This document shows positions 16,440 to 26,655 of a stretch of DNA of 40,890 bases, piece after piece. The notes beneath the pieces are model-generated. The model ran no database searches. It was not told the origin of the DNA and was given only the letters and a program-made list of their open reading frames with translations. Numbering within the stretch: the stretch's first letter is position 1; every line of letters starts with the position of its first letter. A program made the position numbers and the translations under genes. The DNA comes from Acidobacteriota bacterium (GTDB lineage: Bacteria; Acidobacteriota; Terriglobia; Acidiferrales; UBA7541). The DNA is taken from assembly GCA_003223325.1 (NCBI GenBank), contig QHYS01000009.1:1-40890 (forward strand), read 5' to 3'.

Positions 16440-17483
16440 ATGAAGGACTCTGTCCTTAGCTCAAAGCGGAATCAGCAGATTCTGGCCCAAATCGTACAAG
16501 CGTACGTGACGACGGGAGAGCCCGTCTCGAGCCGCGCGATATCCAAATCACACGCTGAGCAACTCAGCTCGGCGAGCATCCGGAATGTCATGGCAGATCT
16601 GGAGGATGCGGGATTGTTGTTCCAGCCCCACACGTCGGCCGGCCGCGTGCCGACCGCGGCGGCGTATCGTTTTTTTGCTCAGCAGATCGCCGCACAGGGC
16701 ACGCTCAACGAAGGGGATAAGAACTGGATACGGAAGGAATTGGAAGGCGCAACCACAGCCGAGGAGCTGACCGAGCGCGCCGGTCACATGCTGGCCGCCG
16801 TTTCCCGCGGGTTGGGAATTATCGTCATGCCGCCCCTGGCGCATACCGTATTGGAACATGTTCGTTTCCTTCTCCTACCGGATGGACGAGTGGTCGTCGT
16901 GTTGATTTCGCCAGGCGGAGCCACCCGGGACAAAGTGTTGCGCCCGGAGCACGAATTTACGCAGCCAGAGCTTGATCGTACCGCCGACTATCTGAACCGC
17001 CACTATAGCGGCTGGACACTGGAGGCGATTCGAGGCGAGCTGCTGACCAAGCTGGCTTCCGAGAAGGAGCGCTATGGCAAGTTTTTGCCGGTCGCGCTGG
17101 AACTTTGCGATCCGGCCCTTCTCGATACAGACCGAAGCCGCGAAGTGTATGTGGAGGGCGCGGCGCAATTTGCCTCGGCTCCTGAACTGACCGGAGCGGA
17201 ATCGTTGCGTGAATTGCTCTCGGCGATTGAGGAAAAAAGCAAGCTGGTCGCATTACTGAATGGTTGCATCGAAGCGCCCGAACCTGTGCATGTGCAAATC
17301 GGCGTTAAAGAGATCAATGGGGCGGGAGAGCACTTGTCGCTTATCACCGCGCCATATACGGTGCGTGATCAGGGGCAGGGGTCGCTCGGTGTATTAGGGC
17401 CCATGCGCATGCAATACGAGCGGGCCATCACGGCTGTGGCCTATATGGCGGGCGCCTTCAGCGAGGCCATCAGTCGCGGCTAA
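16440..17483 (+). CDS. hrcA: Heat-inducible transcription repressor HrcA
   Basis: Represses chaperone operons by binding CIRCE operators. The N-terminal winged helix is visible (NQQILAQIVQAYVTTGEPVSSRAI and SSASIRNVMADLEDAGLLFQPHTSAGRVPT), followed by the GAF-like dimerisation domain up to residue 347, ending GVLGPMRMQYERAITAVAYMA, the usual HrcA finish. It heads hrcA-grpE-dnaJ. No CIRCE inverted repeat (TTAGCACTC-N9-GAGTGCTAA) was seen in the short gap before it or elsewhere upstream, so its targets probably lie elsewhere. dnaK is not in this operon. Confidence 0.95.
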   Translation: MKDSVLSSKRNQQILAQIVQAYVTTGEPVSSRAISKSHAEQLSSASIRNVMADLEDAGLLFQPHTSAGRVPTAAAYRFFAQQIAAQGTLNEGDKNWIRKELEGATTAEELTERAGHMLAAVSRGLGIIVMPPLAHTVLEHVRFLLLPDGRVVVVLISPGGATRDKVLRPEHEFTQPELDRTADYLNRHYSGWTLEAIRGELLTKLASEKERYGKFLPVALELCDPALLDTDRSREVYVEGAAQFASAPELTGAESLRELLSAIEEKSKLVALLNGCIEAPEPVHVQIGVKEINGAGEHLSLITAPYTVRDQGQGSLGVLGPMRMQYERAITAVAYMAGAFSEAISRG

Positions 17484-17593
17484 GCCCTTGGGTACTCTCT
17501 TTTACATCGAATTTGACGGGAGTCTCGCAAGCCACAGCCTCAGGCCATCTCTGGAAACACTTGAGCGGCTTTGGCGCCACGGATTCAAAACAA

Positions 17594-18232
17594 ATGGATG
17601 AACGCGAACATGAAAGCAGAGAACCCCGGGAGGGCGTAATCGAGTTCAATTCCCGCTCCCGGACGGGCCAAGAAGGGGCCGACCTCGGCGCAGGCGCCCA
17701 TTCAACGGAAGGAGCCGATGTGGCCTCGCTCACCGAGCGCCTTGCCCGCCTGCAGACCGAAAAGGACGAACTGATGCAGACGTTGGTGCGCCGTCAGGCA
17801 GACTTTGAGAATTATCGCAAGCGAGTGGAGCGCGAGCGCCAAGAAGATCGCCGCCATGGTATAGGCCGTTTGATTGAAGATCTTCTGCCGGTTCTGGACG
17901 CATTCGAGCGCGCGCTCAAGGCGCACGACGATCCCGCTTACGAGGAATATCGCAAAGGACTGGACTTAATTTATCGCCAGCTTTGGGACACGCTGGCGCG
18001 CCACGGACTAGAGCGGATCGTGGCGTCCGGCAAGCCGTTTGATCCCTACTACCATCAGGCCATTGAGCGCGTCGAATCTGCCGAGCATCCGGAGGGAACC
18101 ATTTTGGACGTTTTGCAGGATGGCTTCCTCTTTCATGGGCGTGTTGTTCGGCCGAGCGTAGTACGCGTCTCGTTTAGCGCGAGCCAGTCAGACGGCGGCA
18201 AGTCTTCCGTCGCGCAACGCAACAGCAAATGA
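17594..18232 (+). CDS. grpE: Nucleotide exchange factor GrpE
   Basis: Releases ADP from DnaK in the Hsp70 cycle. The acidic, disordered N-terminus (about 1-55) is followed by a long coiled-coil helix with ELMQTLVRRQADFENYRKRVERE and LIEDLLPVLDAFERALKAH. The C-terminal beta domain has LARHGLERIVASGKPFDPYYHQAI and VLQDGFLFHGRVVRPSVVRV. ATG 17594 gives 212 residues, normal for GrpE; a TTG at 17513 would add 27 unusual residues. Neither start has a strong ribosome binding site. It lies between hrcA and dnaJ. Confidence 0.95.
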   Translation: MDEREHESREPREGVIEFNSRSRTGQEGADLGAGAHSTEGADVASLTERLARLQTEKDELMQTLVRRQADFENYRKRVERERQEDRRHGIGRLIEDLLPVLDAFERALKAHDDPAYEEYRKGLDLIYRQLWDTLARHGLERIVASGKPFDPYYHQAIERVESAEHPEGTILDVLQDGFLFHGRVVRPSVVRVSFSASQSDGGKSSVAQRNSK

Positions 18233-18277
18233 TTCTTTCTGAAATGCATCTCATTTCTCAGGAGACCGAAATCAGGC

Positions 18278-19417
18278 ATGAGCCGTCATACAAAGCGTGA
18301 CTATTACGAAGTGCTCAGCGTGAGCCGCACGGCCGCGCAAGAAGAGATCAAGTCCGCCTACCGCAAGGCCGCTCTCAAGTGGCACCCCGATCGCAATCCG
18401 GAGCAGAAGGACACGGCCGAAGCCAAGTTCCGCGAAGCCACGGAAGCCTACAGCGTGCTCTCTGACGCGCAAAAGCGTGCCGCATATGACCGCTACGGCC
18501 ATGCCGGCGTCTCTGGCGTTTCTGCCGACTCTGGCTTCAATTCCTCGATCTTCGAGGAATTTCAGGATATCTTTGGCGACTTTTTTGGATTCGAGGACAT
18601 TTTCGGGCGCACCGGCGGTCGCGGCCGCGCACGTGTGCAGCGCGGTGCCGATCTGAGATACGACATGGAACTCACCTTCGAAGAAGCGGCCGCCGGCGTG
18701 AGCACCAAAGTTCGCCTGCCGCGACAGGAGCTATGCGATGCGTGCAAGGGAACCGGGGCTAAAGCGGGCACAGGCGTAGTGACCTGCGAGACCTGCAAGG
18801 GCCGGGGCCAACTGCACTATCAGCAAGGATTCTTTTCGATCTCGCGCACCTGCCCGCAATGCCAGGGCGCCGGCCAGATGATTCGCGAAAAGTGCCCGGA
18901 ATGTCGAGGCCGCGGACGGGTCGAGCAGACGCGAACGATCGAGGTGCGCATCCCGCCGGGCGTCGATTCGCAAACGCGCATTCGCGTGCCTAACGAAGGC
19001 GAGCCTGGCGCCAATGGAGCGCCTCCCGGGGATCTCTACATCGTGCTGGATGTGAAGGAGCACCCGTTCTTTGAGCGGCGAGGCGCCGACCTCTACTGCA
19101 CCATACCCGTCAGCATTGCGCAGGCGGCGCTGGGTGTCGAGCTCAGCGTTCCCGGCCTCAATGGCGAAGAGAAGATTACTATTCCCGAGGGCACACAGAC
19201 AGGTTCCATCATTCGTCTGAAGGGCAAAGGACTACCCGATCCGCATGGAGGCGGCAAAGGCGACCTGTACGTGAACGTGCGCGTGATCACGCCGGCGAAG
19301 CTTACACGTGACCAGCGCCTGCTCTTGCAGCAATTGGACCAGATGCTGAAGGTAGAAAATCGTCCGGCCGAACGCAATTCGTCGTTCTTCGAGAAAGTAA
19401 AAGACATATTTGGGTAA
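18278..19417 (+). CDS. dnaJ: Chaperone DnaJ (type I J-protein)
   Basis: Stimulates DnaK ATPase and delivers clients. The J domain (about 8-72) has the HPD motif at residues 36-38. A Gly/Phe-rich region follows (FGDFFGFEDIFG). The zinc centre has four CxxCxGxG repeats: CDACKGTG, CETCKGRG, CPQCQGAG and CPECRGRG. C-terminal substrate-binding beta domains with a dimerisation tail complete 379 residues. AGGAGA precedes the ATG. It is the third gene of the hrcA-grpE-dnaJ group. Confidence 0.97.
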   Translation: MSRHTKRDYYEVLSVSRTAAQEEIKSAYRKAALKWHPDRNPEQKDTAEAKFREATEAYSVLSDAQKRAAYDRYGHAGVSGVSADSGFNSSIFEEFQDIFGDFFGFEDIFGRTGGRGRARVQRGADLRYDMELTFEEAAAGVSTKVRLPRQELCDACKGTGAKAGTGVVTCETCKGRGQLHYQQGFFSISRTCPQCQGAGQMIREKCPECRGRGRVEQTRTIEVRIPPGVDSQTRIRVPNEGEPGANGAPPGDLYIVLDVKEHPFFERRGADLYCTIPVSIAQAALGVELSVPGLNGEEKITIPEGTQTGSIIRLKGKGLPDPHGGGKGDLYVNVRVITPAKLTRDQRLLLQQLDQMLKVENRPAERNSSFFEKVKDIFG

Positions 19418-19457
19418 CATTTTGGACTGAGGGCCCGGCCGGCAAGAGAGGTGACCG

Positions 19458-20300
19458 TTGCGGCGGCGTTTTTTCGTCGACGCGTTCACCGGCGGCTCGG
19501 CCCGCCTGATTGGCGATGCCGCGCATCATCTGGGCAGGGTTCTGCGCGCTGAGCCCGGCCAGCTCTATGAATTGAGTGACGGCAGCTCCGTCTTTCTCGC
19601 CCGAATCGAACGAGTTTCGAACAACCGCATCGATTTCGCCTTGCTCGAAAAGCTTGCTGCTCCCTCCGCCTCGCTGGAAATTGTCGTCCTGCTCGCCATC
19701 GTTAAATTTGATCGCTTCGAATGGGCTCTGGAAAAGGCCACGGAGCTCGGCGTGAACACAATCGTGCCTTTGGCCGCCGAGCGCAGCGAGAAAGTCCTTG
19801 TGTCAGCAGCCGCGAAACGTGCCGTTCGATGGCGCAAGATTCTGCTGGAATCGGCGCAACAGGCGCGCTGCCTGCGCCCACCCGCTCTTCAGGGCGTGAC
19901 GCGGCCCGCTCCGGCTTTCGCGGAAAATGCCGCTTCGGTAAAGGTCCTATTTTCCGAACGCAGTAGAGCAGTTCCCTTGCAAGCTGTTTTCAAAGAGGCG
20001 GCGTCTAAGGGAATTGAGAGCATACCGCTGCGGATCGCGGTAGCCATTGGTCCCGAGGGGGGGTGGGCGGATAAAGAATTCGATGCCGGATGCGCCGCGG
20101 GTTTCCGCGAAGCGTTGCTCGGAAAGAATATTCTTCGCACGGAGACTGCACTAATCGCGGGTCTCGCAGCCGCCCATCTTTATTTTGAAAGGGACTTTGC
20201 TAGTGTTGGTCAAGTTCCGGAGCAACCAGGCCGTCAGGATCGGGAAAGGGCAGGCGGGGTAGTAAGTCACGACACCGGAGCGTCCCGTGGAACTCGCTAA
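19458..20300 (+). CDS. rsmE: 16S rRNA (uracil1498-N3)-methyltransferase
   Basis: A SPOUT-class enzyme that methylates U1498 of 16S rRNA with S-adenosylmethionine. The N-terminal PUA-like domain has DAAHHLGRVLRAEPGQ. The SPOUT part has FDRFEWALEKATELGVNTIVPL, SAQQARCLRPP, the SAM-binding AIGPEGGWADKE and LGKNILRTETA before GLAAAHLYF, the normal end of the fold. The last 35 residues (GQVPEQPGRQDRERAGG and on) look like read-through past the usual end. The start codon is TTG at 19458, with GAGAGG upstream; no ATG fits. RsmE genes often follow dnaJ in bacteria, as here. Confidence 0.92.
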   Translation: MRRRFFVDAFTGGSARLIGDAAHHLGRVLRAEPGQLYELSDGSSVFLARIERVSNNRIDFALLEKLAAPSASLEIVVLLAIVKFDRFEWALEKATELGVNTIVPLAAERSEKVLVSAAAKRAVRWRKILLESAQQARCLRPPALQGVTRPAPAFAENAASVKVLFSERSRAVPLQAVFKEAASKGIESIPLRIAVAIGPEGGWADKEFDAGCAAGFREALLGKNILRTETALIAGLAAAHLYFERDFASVGQVPEQPGRQDRERAGGVVSHDTGASRGTR

Positions 20301-20399
20301 TGCTTCGTAGCATCTGAGATAGGGGGCTCCGCAGGGTCCGATTCCGCGACACAGAAAATTACGGGAACGCTGGCGTCCGGGCTTCCTGGCGTGGTATAA

Positions 20400-21059
20400 A
20401 TGAGCGATCCACACGAATCCATGGAGCAGATGGTCCACCCGAGTCCGCTCTCTTCGCACGAAAGTCGCCGACAGAGTGAGTGCACGCGTGGTGACGCCGA
20501 GCACGAATCGTCATCCGGCTTTCACCGTGAACTGCGGGTGTGGGCCCGAGACCTGGTGGTTGCGGTCGGCCTCGCCATGATCATCATCGTCTTCTTCTAC
20601 CAGCCGGTAAAGGTCGAAGGCACCAGCATGGCTCCCCTCCTGTCGGACCAAGAGCGCATTTTTATCAACAAGTTCGTGTATCATTTCGAGCCCATTGAAC
20701 GTGGAGACGTGGTGGTCTTCTGGTATCCCTTGGACCGCACGAAATCCTTTATCAAACGGGTGGTCGGACTGCCGGGCGATGAAGTGGAAATTCGCAGGGG
20801 ACGGGTTTACATTAATGGCAAAAGTCTCGAGGAGCCGTACGTTCCCTCGCAATACGTTGACACCGCGGCGTATGGCCCGGTACAGATACCTCGCGATGAA
20901 TATTTCGTCATGGGTGATCATCGAATCAGCTCGAATGATTCGCGCATCTTCGGGCCTGTGCCGTCCGCATTCATTTACGGCAAAGCCGTCTTTGCCTATT
21001 GGCCTTGGACTCAGTTCGGCACCATATCGGCTGTAAATGCGTCCGAAAGTAACCGTTAA
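20400..21059 (+). CDS. lepB: Signal peptidase I
   Basis: Cleaves Sec and Tat signal peptides at the outer face of the inner membrane. A 45-residue hydrophilic N-terminus is followed by a single membrane anchor (about 50-68, ARDLVVAVGLAMIIIVFFY). The catalytic Ser76 is in EGTSMAPLL and the general-base Lys119 in SFIKRVVGLPGDEVEI. The late box GDHRISSNDSR-FGPVP is present. The length of 219 residues is normal for a one-anchor enzyme. ATG 20400 lies in a TATAAATG run; internal Mets at residues 8 and 11 are alternatives and the true start is uncertain. Confidence 0.95.
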   Translation: MSDPHESMEQMVHPSPLSSHESRRQSECTRGDAEHESSSGFHRELRVWARDLVVAVGLAMIIIVFFYQPVKVEGTSMAPLLSDQERIFINKFVYHFEPIERGDVVVFWYPLDRTKSFIKRVVGLPGDEVEIRRGRVYINGKSLEEPYVPSQYVDTAAYGPVQIPRDEYFVMGDHRISSNDSRIFGPVPSAFIYGKAVFAYWPWTQFGTISAVNASESNR

Positions 21060-21088
21060 GCTGGACCTGGCTCTTGGTATGAACGTTC

Positions 21089-22276
21089 TTGGAGGAACCG
21101 CTGGCGGAAACACCGCTACGCCCTGCCGTTCTTGCACTCGAGGACGGACGCGTTTTTAACGGGCGCGCTGCCGGCGCCTGCACGCGGCGCGGCGGCGAAG
21201 TCGTTTTTAACACCAGTCTCACCGGCTACCAGGAAGTCTTCAGCGATCCCAGCTATTCCGGTCAGATTGTTTGCCTCACTTACCCGCATATCGGAAATGT
21301 CGGCACAAACCCGGACGATCAGGAATCGCAGCGGCCTTATATCGAAGCGCTGATCGTGCGCGAATTCTCACCGTTAGCCTCGAACTGGCGTTCCACTGAA
21401 ACCGCGCAACATTACCTGGAGGGCCACCGCATTCCGGTGATCTGGGACCTGGACACGCGAGCCCTGGTTCGGCACATCCGACGCGTCGGCGCCCTTCGCG
21501 GACTCGTCTCCACTGATGGAATGCCGGCCAAGCAGCTTATCGAGGAGGCGCGCGCCATTCCGTCCATGAGCGGTTTGGAACTGGCCAGCCGCGTGAGCTG
21601 CGCAAAACCGTATCGCTGGGAGAAGGGGTCGATTCTCACCTCTCTGCCATGGAACGAAACTGCTGCCGAAAAGGGAGCGCGCCGCTTTCGCGTCGTGGCC
21701 TACGACTTTGGCATCAAGCAGAACATCCTTCGTTTGCTTGTAGATTCGCATTGTGATGTGCAGATCGTTCCCGCGCGCACTCCCGCCGAAGATGTGCTGG
21801 CGATGAAGCCCAATGGTGTGTTCCTCTCCAATGGCCCCGGCGATCCCGAACCCGTCGCCTATGGAGTGGAAAGTATCCGCAAGCTGCTCGGCCGCGTACC
21901 TATCTTTGGAATTTGCCTGGGCCACCAGCTTTGCGGCCTGGCCCTGGGCGGCCGTACCTACAAGCTGAAATTCGGCCACCATGGCTCGAATCACCCCGTG
22001 AAAAACATGCGCACCGGTCGCGTGGAGATCACCGCACAAAATCACGGCTTCGCTGTCGATCCGGATTCATTGTCGGCCAGCGAGGTGGAAATCACGCACG
22101 TCAATCTGAATGACTACACCAATGAGGGCATGCAGCATCGCTCGCTGCCGCTCTTCAGCGTGCAATATCATCCCGAAGCGTCACCCGGCCCGCACGACTC
22201 CCACTATTTGTTTCGCCGCTTCACGGAAATGATGAACGAGCATGGTTCCACAAAACGCGTCAGTAGCGCCCGGTGA
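21089..22276 (+). CDS. carA: Carbamoyl-phosphate synthase small subunit
   Basis: Hydrolyses glutamine and passes ammonia to CarB for carbamoyl phosphate, the precursor of pyrimidines and arginine. The N-terminal domain has [35 protein letters not shown] (shown in pieces in the family). The class I amidotransferase has [17 protein letters not shown] with nucleophile Cys276, and the His/Glu pair in [11 protein letters not shown]. No ATG is in frame at the N-terminus. TTG 21089 is the longest start. A strong GGAGGA (21091-21096) lies after it, so the true start may be the CTG at 21101. carB follows 22 nt after the stop. Confidence 0.96.
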   Translation: MEEPLAETPLRPAVLALEDGRVFNGRAAGACTRRGGEVVFNTSLTGYQEVFSDPSYSGQIVCLTYPHIGNVGTNPDDQESQRPYIEALIVREFSPLASNWRSTETAQHYLEGHRIPVIWDLDTRALVRHIRRVGALRGLVSTDGMPAKQLIEEARAIPSMSGLELASRVSCAKPYRWEKGSILTSLPWNETAAEKGARRFRVVAYDFGIKQNILRLLVDSHCDVQIVPARTPAEDVLAMKPNGVFLSNGPGDPEPVAYGVESIRKLLGRVPIFGICLGHQLCGLALGGRTYKLKFGHHGSNHPVKNMRTGRVEITAQNHGFAVDPDSLSASEVEITHVNLNDYTNEGMQHRSLPLFSVQYHPEASPGPHDSHYLFRRFTEMMNEHGSTKRVSSAR

Positions 22277-22298
22277 ACGAATGGGCGCAACCAGGTAA

Positions 22299-25200
22299 AT
22301 GCCAAAGCGCACAGACATCAGGAAAATTTTGATCATCGGCTCCGGGCCGATTGTAATCGGCCAAGCCTGCGAATTTGACTACTCCGGCACGCAGGCTTGC
22401 AAAGCCCTGCGAGCTGACGGCTACGAAGTTGTATTGGTGAACTCGAATCCGGCGACCATCATGACGGACCCTGAGGTTGCCGATCGCACCTATATCGAGC
22501 CCCTGACGCGCGAACTGCTGGAGCAGGTCATCGCACGCGAAAAACCTGATGCCTTGCTGCCTACCGTCGGAGGCCAGACCGGCCTCAATCTCGCCGTCGA
22601 ACTGGCCGAAAGTGGCGTTCTCGAGCGCTACGGAATCGAGCTGATTGGCGCTTCGCTGCGAGCCATTAAAGTCGCCGAAGATCGCCTTTGGTTCAAAGAC
22701 GCCTGCCGCAAGATTGGGCTGGATATGCCCGCCTCTGCGCTCGTCAATAACGCGCAGGACGCCCTGCGACTTGCTGATCAGCTTGGCTATCCGGTGGTCA
22801 TTCGCCCGTCTTTTACTCTAGGCGGCACGGGCGGCTCTGTCGCTTATAACCGCGAGGAATTTGCCGAGGCGATAGCGTTGGCGCTGGACGCCAGCCCCGT
22901 TCACGAAGCTTTGGTCGAAGAGTCGGTGCTGGGCTGGAAGGAGTTCGAGCTGGAGGTGATGCGCGACGTTCGCGACAATTTCGTGGTGGTTTGCTCGATC
23001 GAGAATTTTGATCCCATGGGTATCCACACCGGCGATTCCATCACCGTGGCACCGGCGCAAACTCTGACGGACAAGGAATACCAGCGCATGCGCGACGCCG
23101 CGGCCGCCATCATCCGCGAGGTCGGCGTTGAAACGGGTGGATCGAATATTCAGTTCGCCGTGGAGCCGTCCAGCGGCCGCATGGTGGTGATCGAGATGAA
23201 TCCGCGGGTCTCGCGGAGCTCGGCCCTGGCCTCGAAGGCCACGGGCTTCCCGATCGCCAAGATCGCTGCTCGCCTCGCTGTGGGCATGACTCTGGACGAA
23301 ATCCCCAACGACATCACCAAAAAGACTCCATCGTGTTTCGAGCCGACGATTGATTATGTCGTGGTGAAACTTCCCAAGTGGCAATTCGAAAAGTTTCCCG
23401 GTGCGGATACGACTCTCGGCACACAGATGAAATCGGTGGGAGAAGTGATGGCCATCGGCCGGACGTTTCAAGAAGCGCTCTGCAAGGGTATTCGCGCGCT
23501 CGAACCGAGCACCGCGTGGCGTCCGCCGGCCGAGGTGACGACAGCGTTGCTGCGCGAGCGGCTGCACGTTCCCGGGCCGGACCGAATTCACTGGCTGTTT
23601 GAGGCGCTTGAGCGAGGCATGTCGCGTGAGGAAATTTGTTCGCTTACCAGGATCGATCCATGGTTCATACAGCATCTCGAAGCGATGCTTGAGATCGACT
23701 CGCGCGTGAGAGCTAGCTCACTGCACAGGATTTCCGCGGAATTGATGCTGGAATCGAAGCGCTCGGGAGCCAGCGATGAGGAAATTGCGAAGCTATGGAA
23801 CGTAGAGTCAGCATCTGTACGAAAACGGCGGCATGAATTGGGCGTGCGGCCCGTTTTCAAGCGCGTCGATACCTGCGCCGCTGAATTTGAATCCTTCACC
23901 CCCTATCTTTACTCGACCTATGAACAAGAGGACGAGGCTGAGGCCGCAGACCGGCCCAAGATCGCCATTCTCGGCAGCGGCCCCAACCGCATCGGGCAGG
24001 GAATCGAATTCGACTACTGCTGCTGCCATGCCTCCTTTGCCCTGCGCGAAGATGGCTACGAGACGATCATGATCAATTGCAATCCCGAGACGGTTTCCAC
24101 CGATTACGACACCTCCGACCGCCTTTACTTCGAGCCTTTGACGCTCGAAGACGTGCTTGCCGTAATAGAACGGGAGCGCCCCCAGGGCGTGATTGTGCAA
24201 TTCGGAGGTCAGACGCCGTTGAATCTGGCGCTCGACCTCAAAAATAATGATGTCCCCATTATCGGCACGCCACCGGAATCGATCGATCTGGCCGAAGACC
24301 GCCGCCGTTTCGGACGACTGCTCGACGAACTGCGTATTCCCCAACCGCGCAACGGGACGGCACTGGTCCCCGACGAAGCCGCTCGCCTGGCCAAAGAAGT
24401 CGGACTGCCGGTTCTGGTGCGCCCCAGTTACGTGCTTGGTGGGCGTGCCATGGTCATCGCCTATGATTTGCAGACCGTAAAGGACTACGTCGCGCGAGCC
24501 GCACTGATGGGTCCGGCGCGGCCGGTGCTGATCGATCAATTCCTCGAGGAAGCTACCGAGGTGGACGTCGACGCCTTGGCCGACGGCGAAGACGTCGTCA
24601 TCGGCGGCATCATGGAACACATCGAGGAGGCCGGGGTGCATTCCGGCGATTCTTCTTGCGTCCTTCCGCCAGTTTCTCTGACGCCTTCGGCGTTGGCACG
24701 CATTCGCGATTACACCAACCGGCTCGCGCGCTCGCTCGGCGTGATTGGCTTGATGAATGTCCAATACGCCATCCAGCGCGACACCGTATTTGTGCTGGAA
24801 GTCAATCCGCGCGCCTCGCGCACGGTTCCTTATGTCAGCAAGGCCACCGGCGTGCCCTTGGCGAAAGTAGCCGCTCGCTTGATGACGGGACGAAAACTTT
24901 CTTCCATGAATCTGCCTGTGATCGAATCGGATGGCGTGGCCGAGCTGTGCGTGCGCAAGTATCACGCTGTGAAGTCGCCGGTGTTCCCCTTCAGCAAATT
25001 CCGCGGCGTGGATACGATCCTCGGCCCGGAGATGCGCTCCACCGGCGAAGTCATGGGCGTGGCGTCGACCTTCGGCGAAGCTTTCGCCAAGGCGCAGCTC
25101 GCCGCCGGACAAAAGCTGCCCCGCAAAGGCACCATCTTCGTCAGTGTGAATGACCATGATAAGCGCCACGTTCTGCCCCTGGCGCGCGACCTCTCCCAAC

Positions 25201-25562
25201 TTGGCTTCACCCTTCTCGCCACTCGCGGTACCGCTGCGGCGCTCACCGCCGCTGGCATCCCCGCCGAAGCCGTCTATAAGGCCAACGAAGGACGTCCGAA
25301 TATCATCGATCTGGTGAAAACCGGCCGCGTCGATCTCATCATCAATACGCCTCTTGGCCGCGAGTCGTTTTACGACGAGAAATCCATCCGCCGCGCGGCC
25401 GTGCGATATAAGGTCCCCTGCATCACCACGCTTTCTGCCGCGCAGGCCGCGGCGCACGGCATCCGCGCCCTGATCGATCATTCCTTCGGCGTCAACGCGC
25501 TTCAGGATTTGCATGCATCCAGTGCCAGCATAGCCCAAACCCATGGCACCTCCGCTGGCTAA
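22299..25562 (+). CDS. carB: Carbamoyl-phosphate synthase large subunit
   Basis: Makes carbamoyl phosphate from bicarbonate, ammonia and two ATP. The 1087 residues show the duplicated structure. The first half starts [25 protein letters not shown] and contains an ATP-grasp with [11 protein letters not shown] and [20 protein letters not shown]. The second half repeats [33 protein letters not shown] and [20 protein letters not shown]. The C-terminal MGS-like allosteric domain (about 945-1070) has [19 protein letters not shown]. The length matches the family, and it is the second gene of carAB. Confidence 0.98.
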   Translation: MPKRTDIRKILIIGSGPIVIGQACEFDYSGTQACKALRADGYEVVLVNSNPATIMTDPEVADRTYIEPLTRELLEQVIAREKPDALLPTVGGQTGLNLAVELAESGVLERYGIELIGASLRAIKVAEDRLWFKDACRKIGLDMPASALVNNAQDALRLADQLGYPVVIRPSFTLGGTGGSVAYNREEFAEAIALALDASPVHEALVEESVLGWKEFELEVMRDVRDNFVVVCSIENFDPMGIHTGDSITVAPAQTLTDKEYQRMRDAAAAIIREVGVETGGSNIQFAVEPSSGRMVVIEMNPRVSRSSALASKATGFPIAKIAARLAVGMTLDEIPNDITKKTPSCFEPTIDYVVVKLPKWQFEKFPGADTTLGTQMKSVGEVMAIGRTFQEALCKGIRALEPSTAWRPPAEVTTALLRERLHVPGPDRIHWLFEALERGMSREEICSLTRIDPWFIQHLEAMLEIDSRVRASSLHRISAELMLESKRSGASDEEIAKLWNVESASVRKRRHELGVRPVFKRVDTCAAEFESFTPYLYSTYEQEDEAEAADRPKIAILGSGPNRIGQGIEFDYCCCHASFALREDGYETIMINCNPETVSTDYDTSDRLYFEPLTLEDVLAVIERERPQGVIVQFGGQTPLNLALDLKNNDVPIIGTPPESIDLAEDRRRFGRLLDELRIPQPRNGTALVPDEAARLAKEVGLPVLVRPSYVLGGRAMVIAYDLQTVKDYVARAALMGPARPVLIDQFLEEATEVDVDALADGEDVVIGGIMEHIEEAGVHSGDSSCVLPPVSLTPSALARIRDYTNRLARSLGVIGLMNVQYAIQRDTVFVLEVNPRASRTVPYVSKATGVPLAKVAARLMTGRKLSSMNLPVIESDGVAELCVRKYHAVKSPVFPFSKFRGVDTILGPEMRSTGEVMGVASTFGEAFAKAQLAAGQKLPRKGTIFVSVNDHDKRHVLPLARDLSQLGFTLLATRGTAAALTAAGIPAEAVYKANEGRPNIIDLVKTGRVDLIINTPLGRESFYDEKSIRRAAVRYKVPCITTLSAAQAAAHGIRALIDHSFGVNALQDLHASSASIAQTHGTSAG

Positions 25563-25626
25563 TGAATTCCCATTACCATTCGACCCGGAACTTTGTCTCG
25601 ATCGATTGATGCGTTAAACTGCTAGT

Positions 25627-26541
25627 ATGATCTTCGAGGGAATCTTTGCGGCGCTGACCACGCCGTTTGCGCCGGGCGGCTCGGTCGCGTTCGACAGGTT
25701 TCGCGAAAACCTCGCGCGCTACGACCGCACCCATTTGCGCGGCTACGTCGTGGTGGGCTCGACCGGCGAATCCGTATCGCTCAGCTTCGATGAAGTGGAT
25801 CGCATTTGGAACATGGCCCGCGAATTCGCAGCGCCAGGCAAACTCCTGATCGCCGGCGCGGGCGTGGACAGCACGAGCGAAACCATTGCTCGCGCGCGCC
25901 GGGCCGCGGAACTGGGCTACGACGCGGTGCTCATCAAAACTCCCCATTATTTCAAGGCGCTTCTGACTCCCGCGGCGCTCGAGCAGCATTACCTGGCTGT
26001 CGCCGATGTGTCGCCCGTGCCCGTGCTGATCTATTCCATCCCGCAATATACGGGCATATCCATAACGGCTGATTGGGTGGCGCGCCTGGCCGAGCACCCC
26101 AATATCGTTGGCATCAAGGAGAGTTCCGGCAACGTGCAACTCGTCTCGGAAATCATTCATTTCTGTCCCCAGAAATTCAGCACGCTGGTCGGGTCGGCGG
26201 GCACGCTCTTTGCTTCTTTGGTCCTCGGAGCTGCGGGAGGCGTTCTGGCTTTGGCCTGTTTTCTGCCCGAGGGGGCTACGGAGGTTTATGACGCTGTGCG
26301 CGCCGGCGACATATCCCGGGCTAGCCGCCTTCAGTTCGCACTCCTTGCCGCTTCGCGGAAAATCGCCGGAGAACTCGGCCCCACCGGAGTGAAATACGCA
26401 ATGGAATGCGTCGGCTATTATGGCGGCGATCCGCGTCCCCCTTTGTTGCCACTCACCGAGGCACAAAGGAAAACCGTGGAAGGCGTTCTGGCGGAATCAA
26501 TTGCCCGGCAGAAACTGGATCATCTGGGGGTGGCGCGCTAA
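25627..26541 (+). CDS. DapA-family aldolase (dihydrodipicolinate synthase-like)
   Basis: A 304-residue class I aldolase of the DHDPS/NAL family. GSTGES is at residues 44-49, the catalytic Tyr136 in LIYSIPQY and the Schiff-base Lys164 in GIKESSG, at spacing close to DHDPS (Tyr133/Lys161 in E. coli). The arginine that DHDPS uses for its carboxylate substrate would lie near residues 141-145 (YTGIS), where none is seen, so a different substrate such as a 2-keto-3-deoxy sugar acid or hydroxyproline-pathway intermediate is possible. It stands alone between carB and bshC, with no lysine genes nearby. Confidence 0.8.
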   Translation: MIFEGIFAALTTPFAPGGSVAFDRFRENLARYDRTHLRGYVVVGSTGESVSLSFDEVDRIWNMAREFAAPGKLLIAGAGVDSTSETIARARRAAELGYDAVLIKTPHYFKALLTPAALEQHYLAVADVSPVPVLIYSIPQYTGISITADWVARLAEHPNIVGIKESSGNVQLVSEIIHFCPQKFSTLVGSAGTLFASLVLGAAGGVLALACFLPEGATEVYDAVRAGDISRASRLQFALLAASRKIAGELGPTGVKYAMECVGYYGGDPRPPLLPLTEAQRKTVEGVLAESIARQKLDHLGVAR

Positions 26542-26655
26542 AGGCAAATCTGCGGACGAATTCGCGCGACCAACTCGTTTCGGGAACATCCTATAGCGAG
26601 TGCGCGAATAAATTGCCGGGCACTTTTCCGGCGTGTATCATGGCGGGCCGACCCT

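Noticed and set aside
20395-20400. TATAAA directly before the lepB start as a -10 element
   Set aside because: It overlaps the start codon, so transcription would begin inside the gene.
23808-25544. A 578-codon open frame antisense to carB
   Set aside because: It lies wholly opposite a canonical carB; its sequence is rich in His, Arg and Gly as expected for the shadow of a high-G+C gene and shows no known motif.
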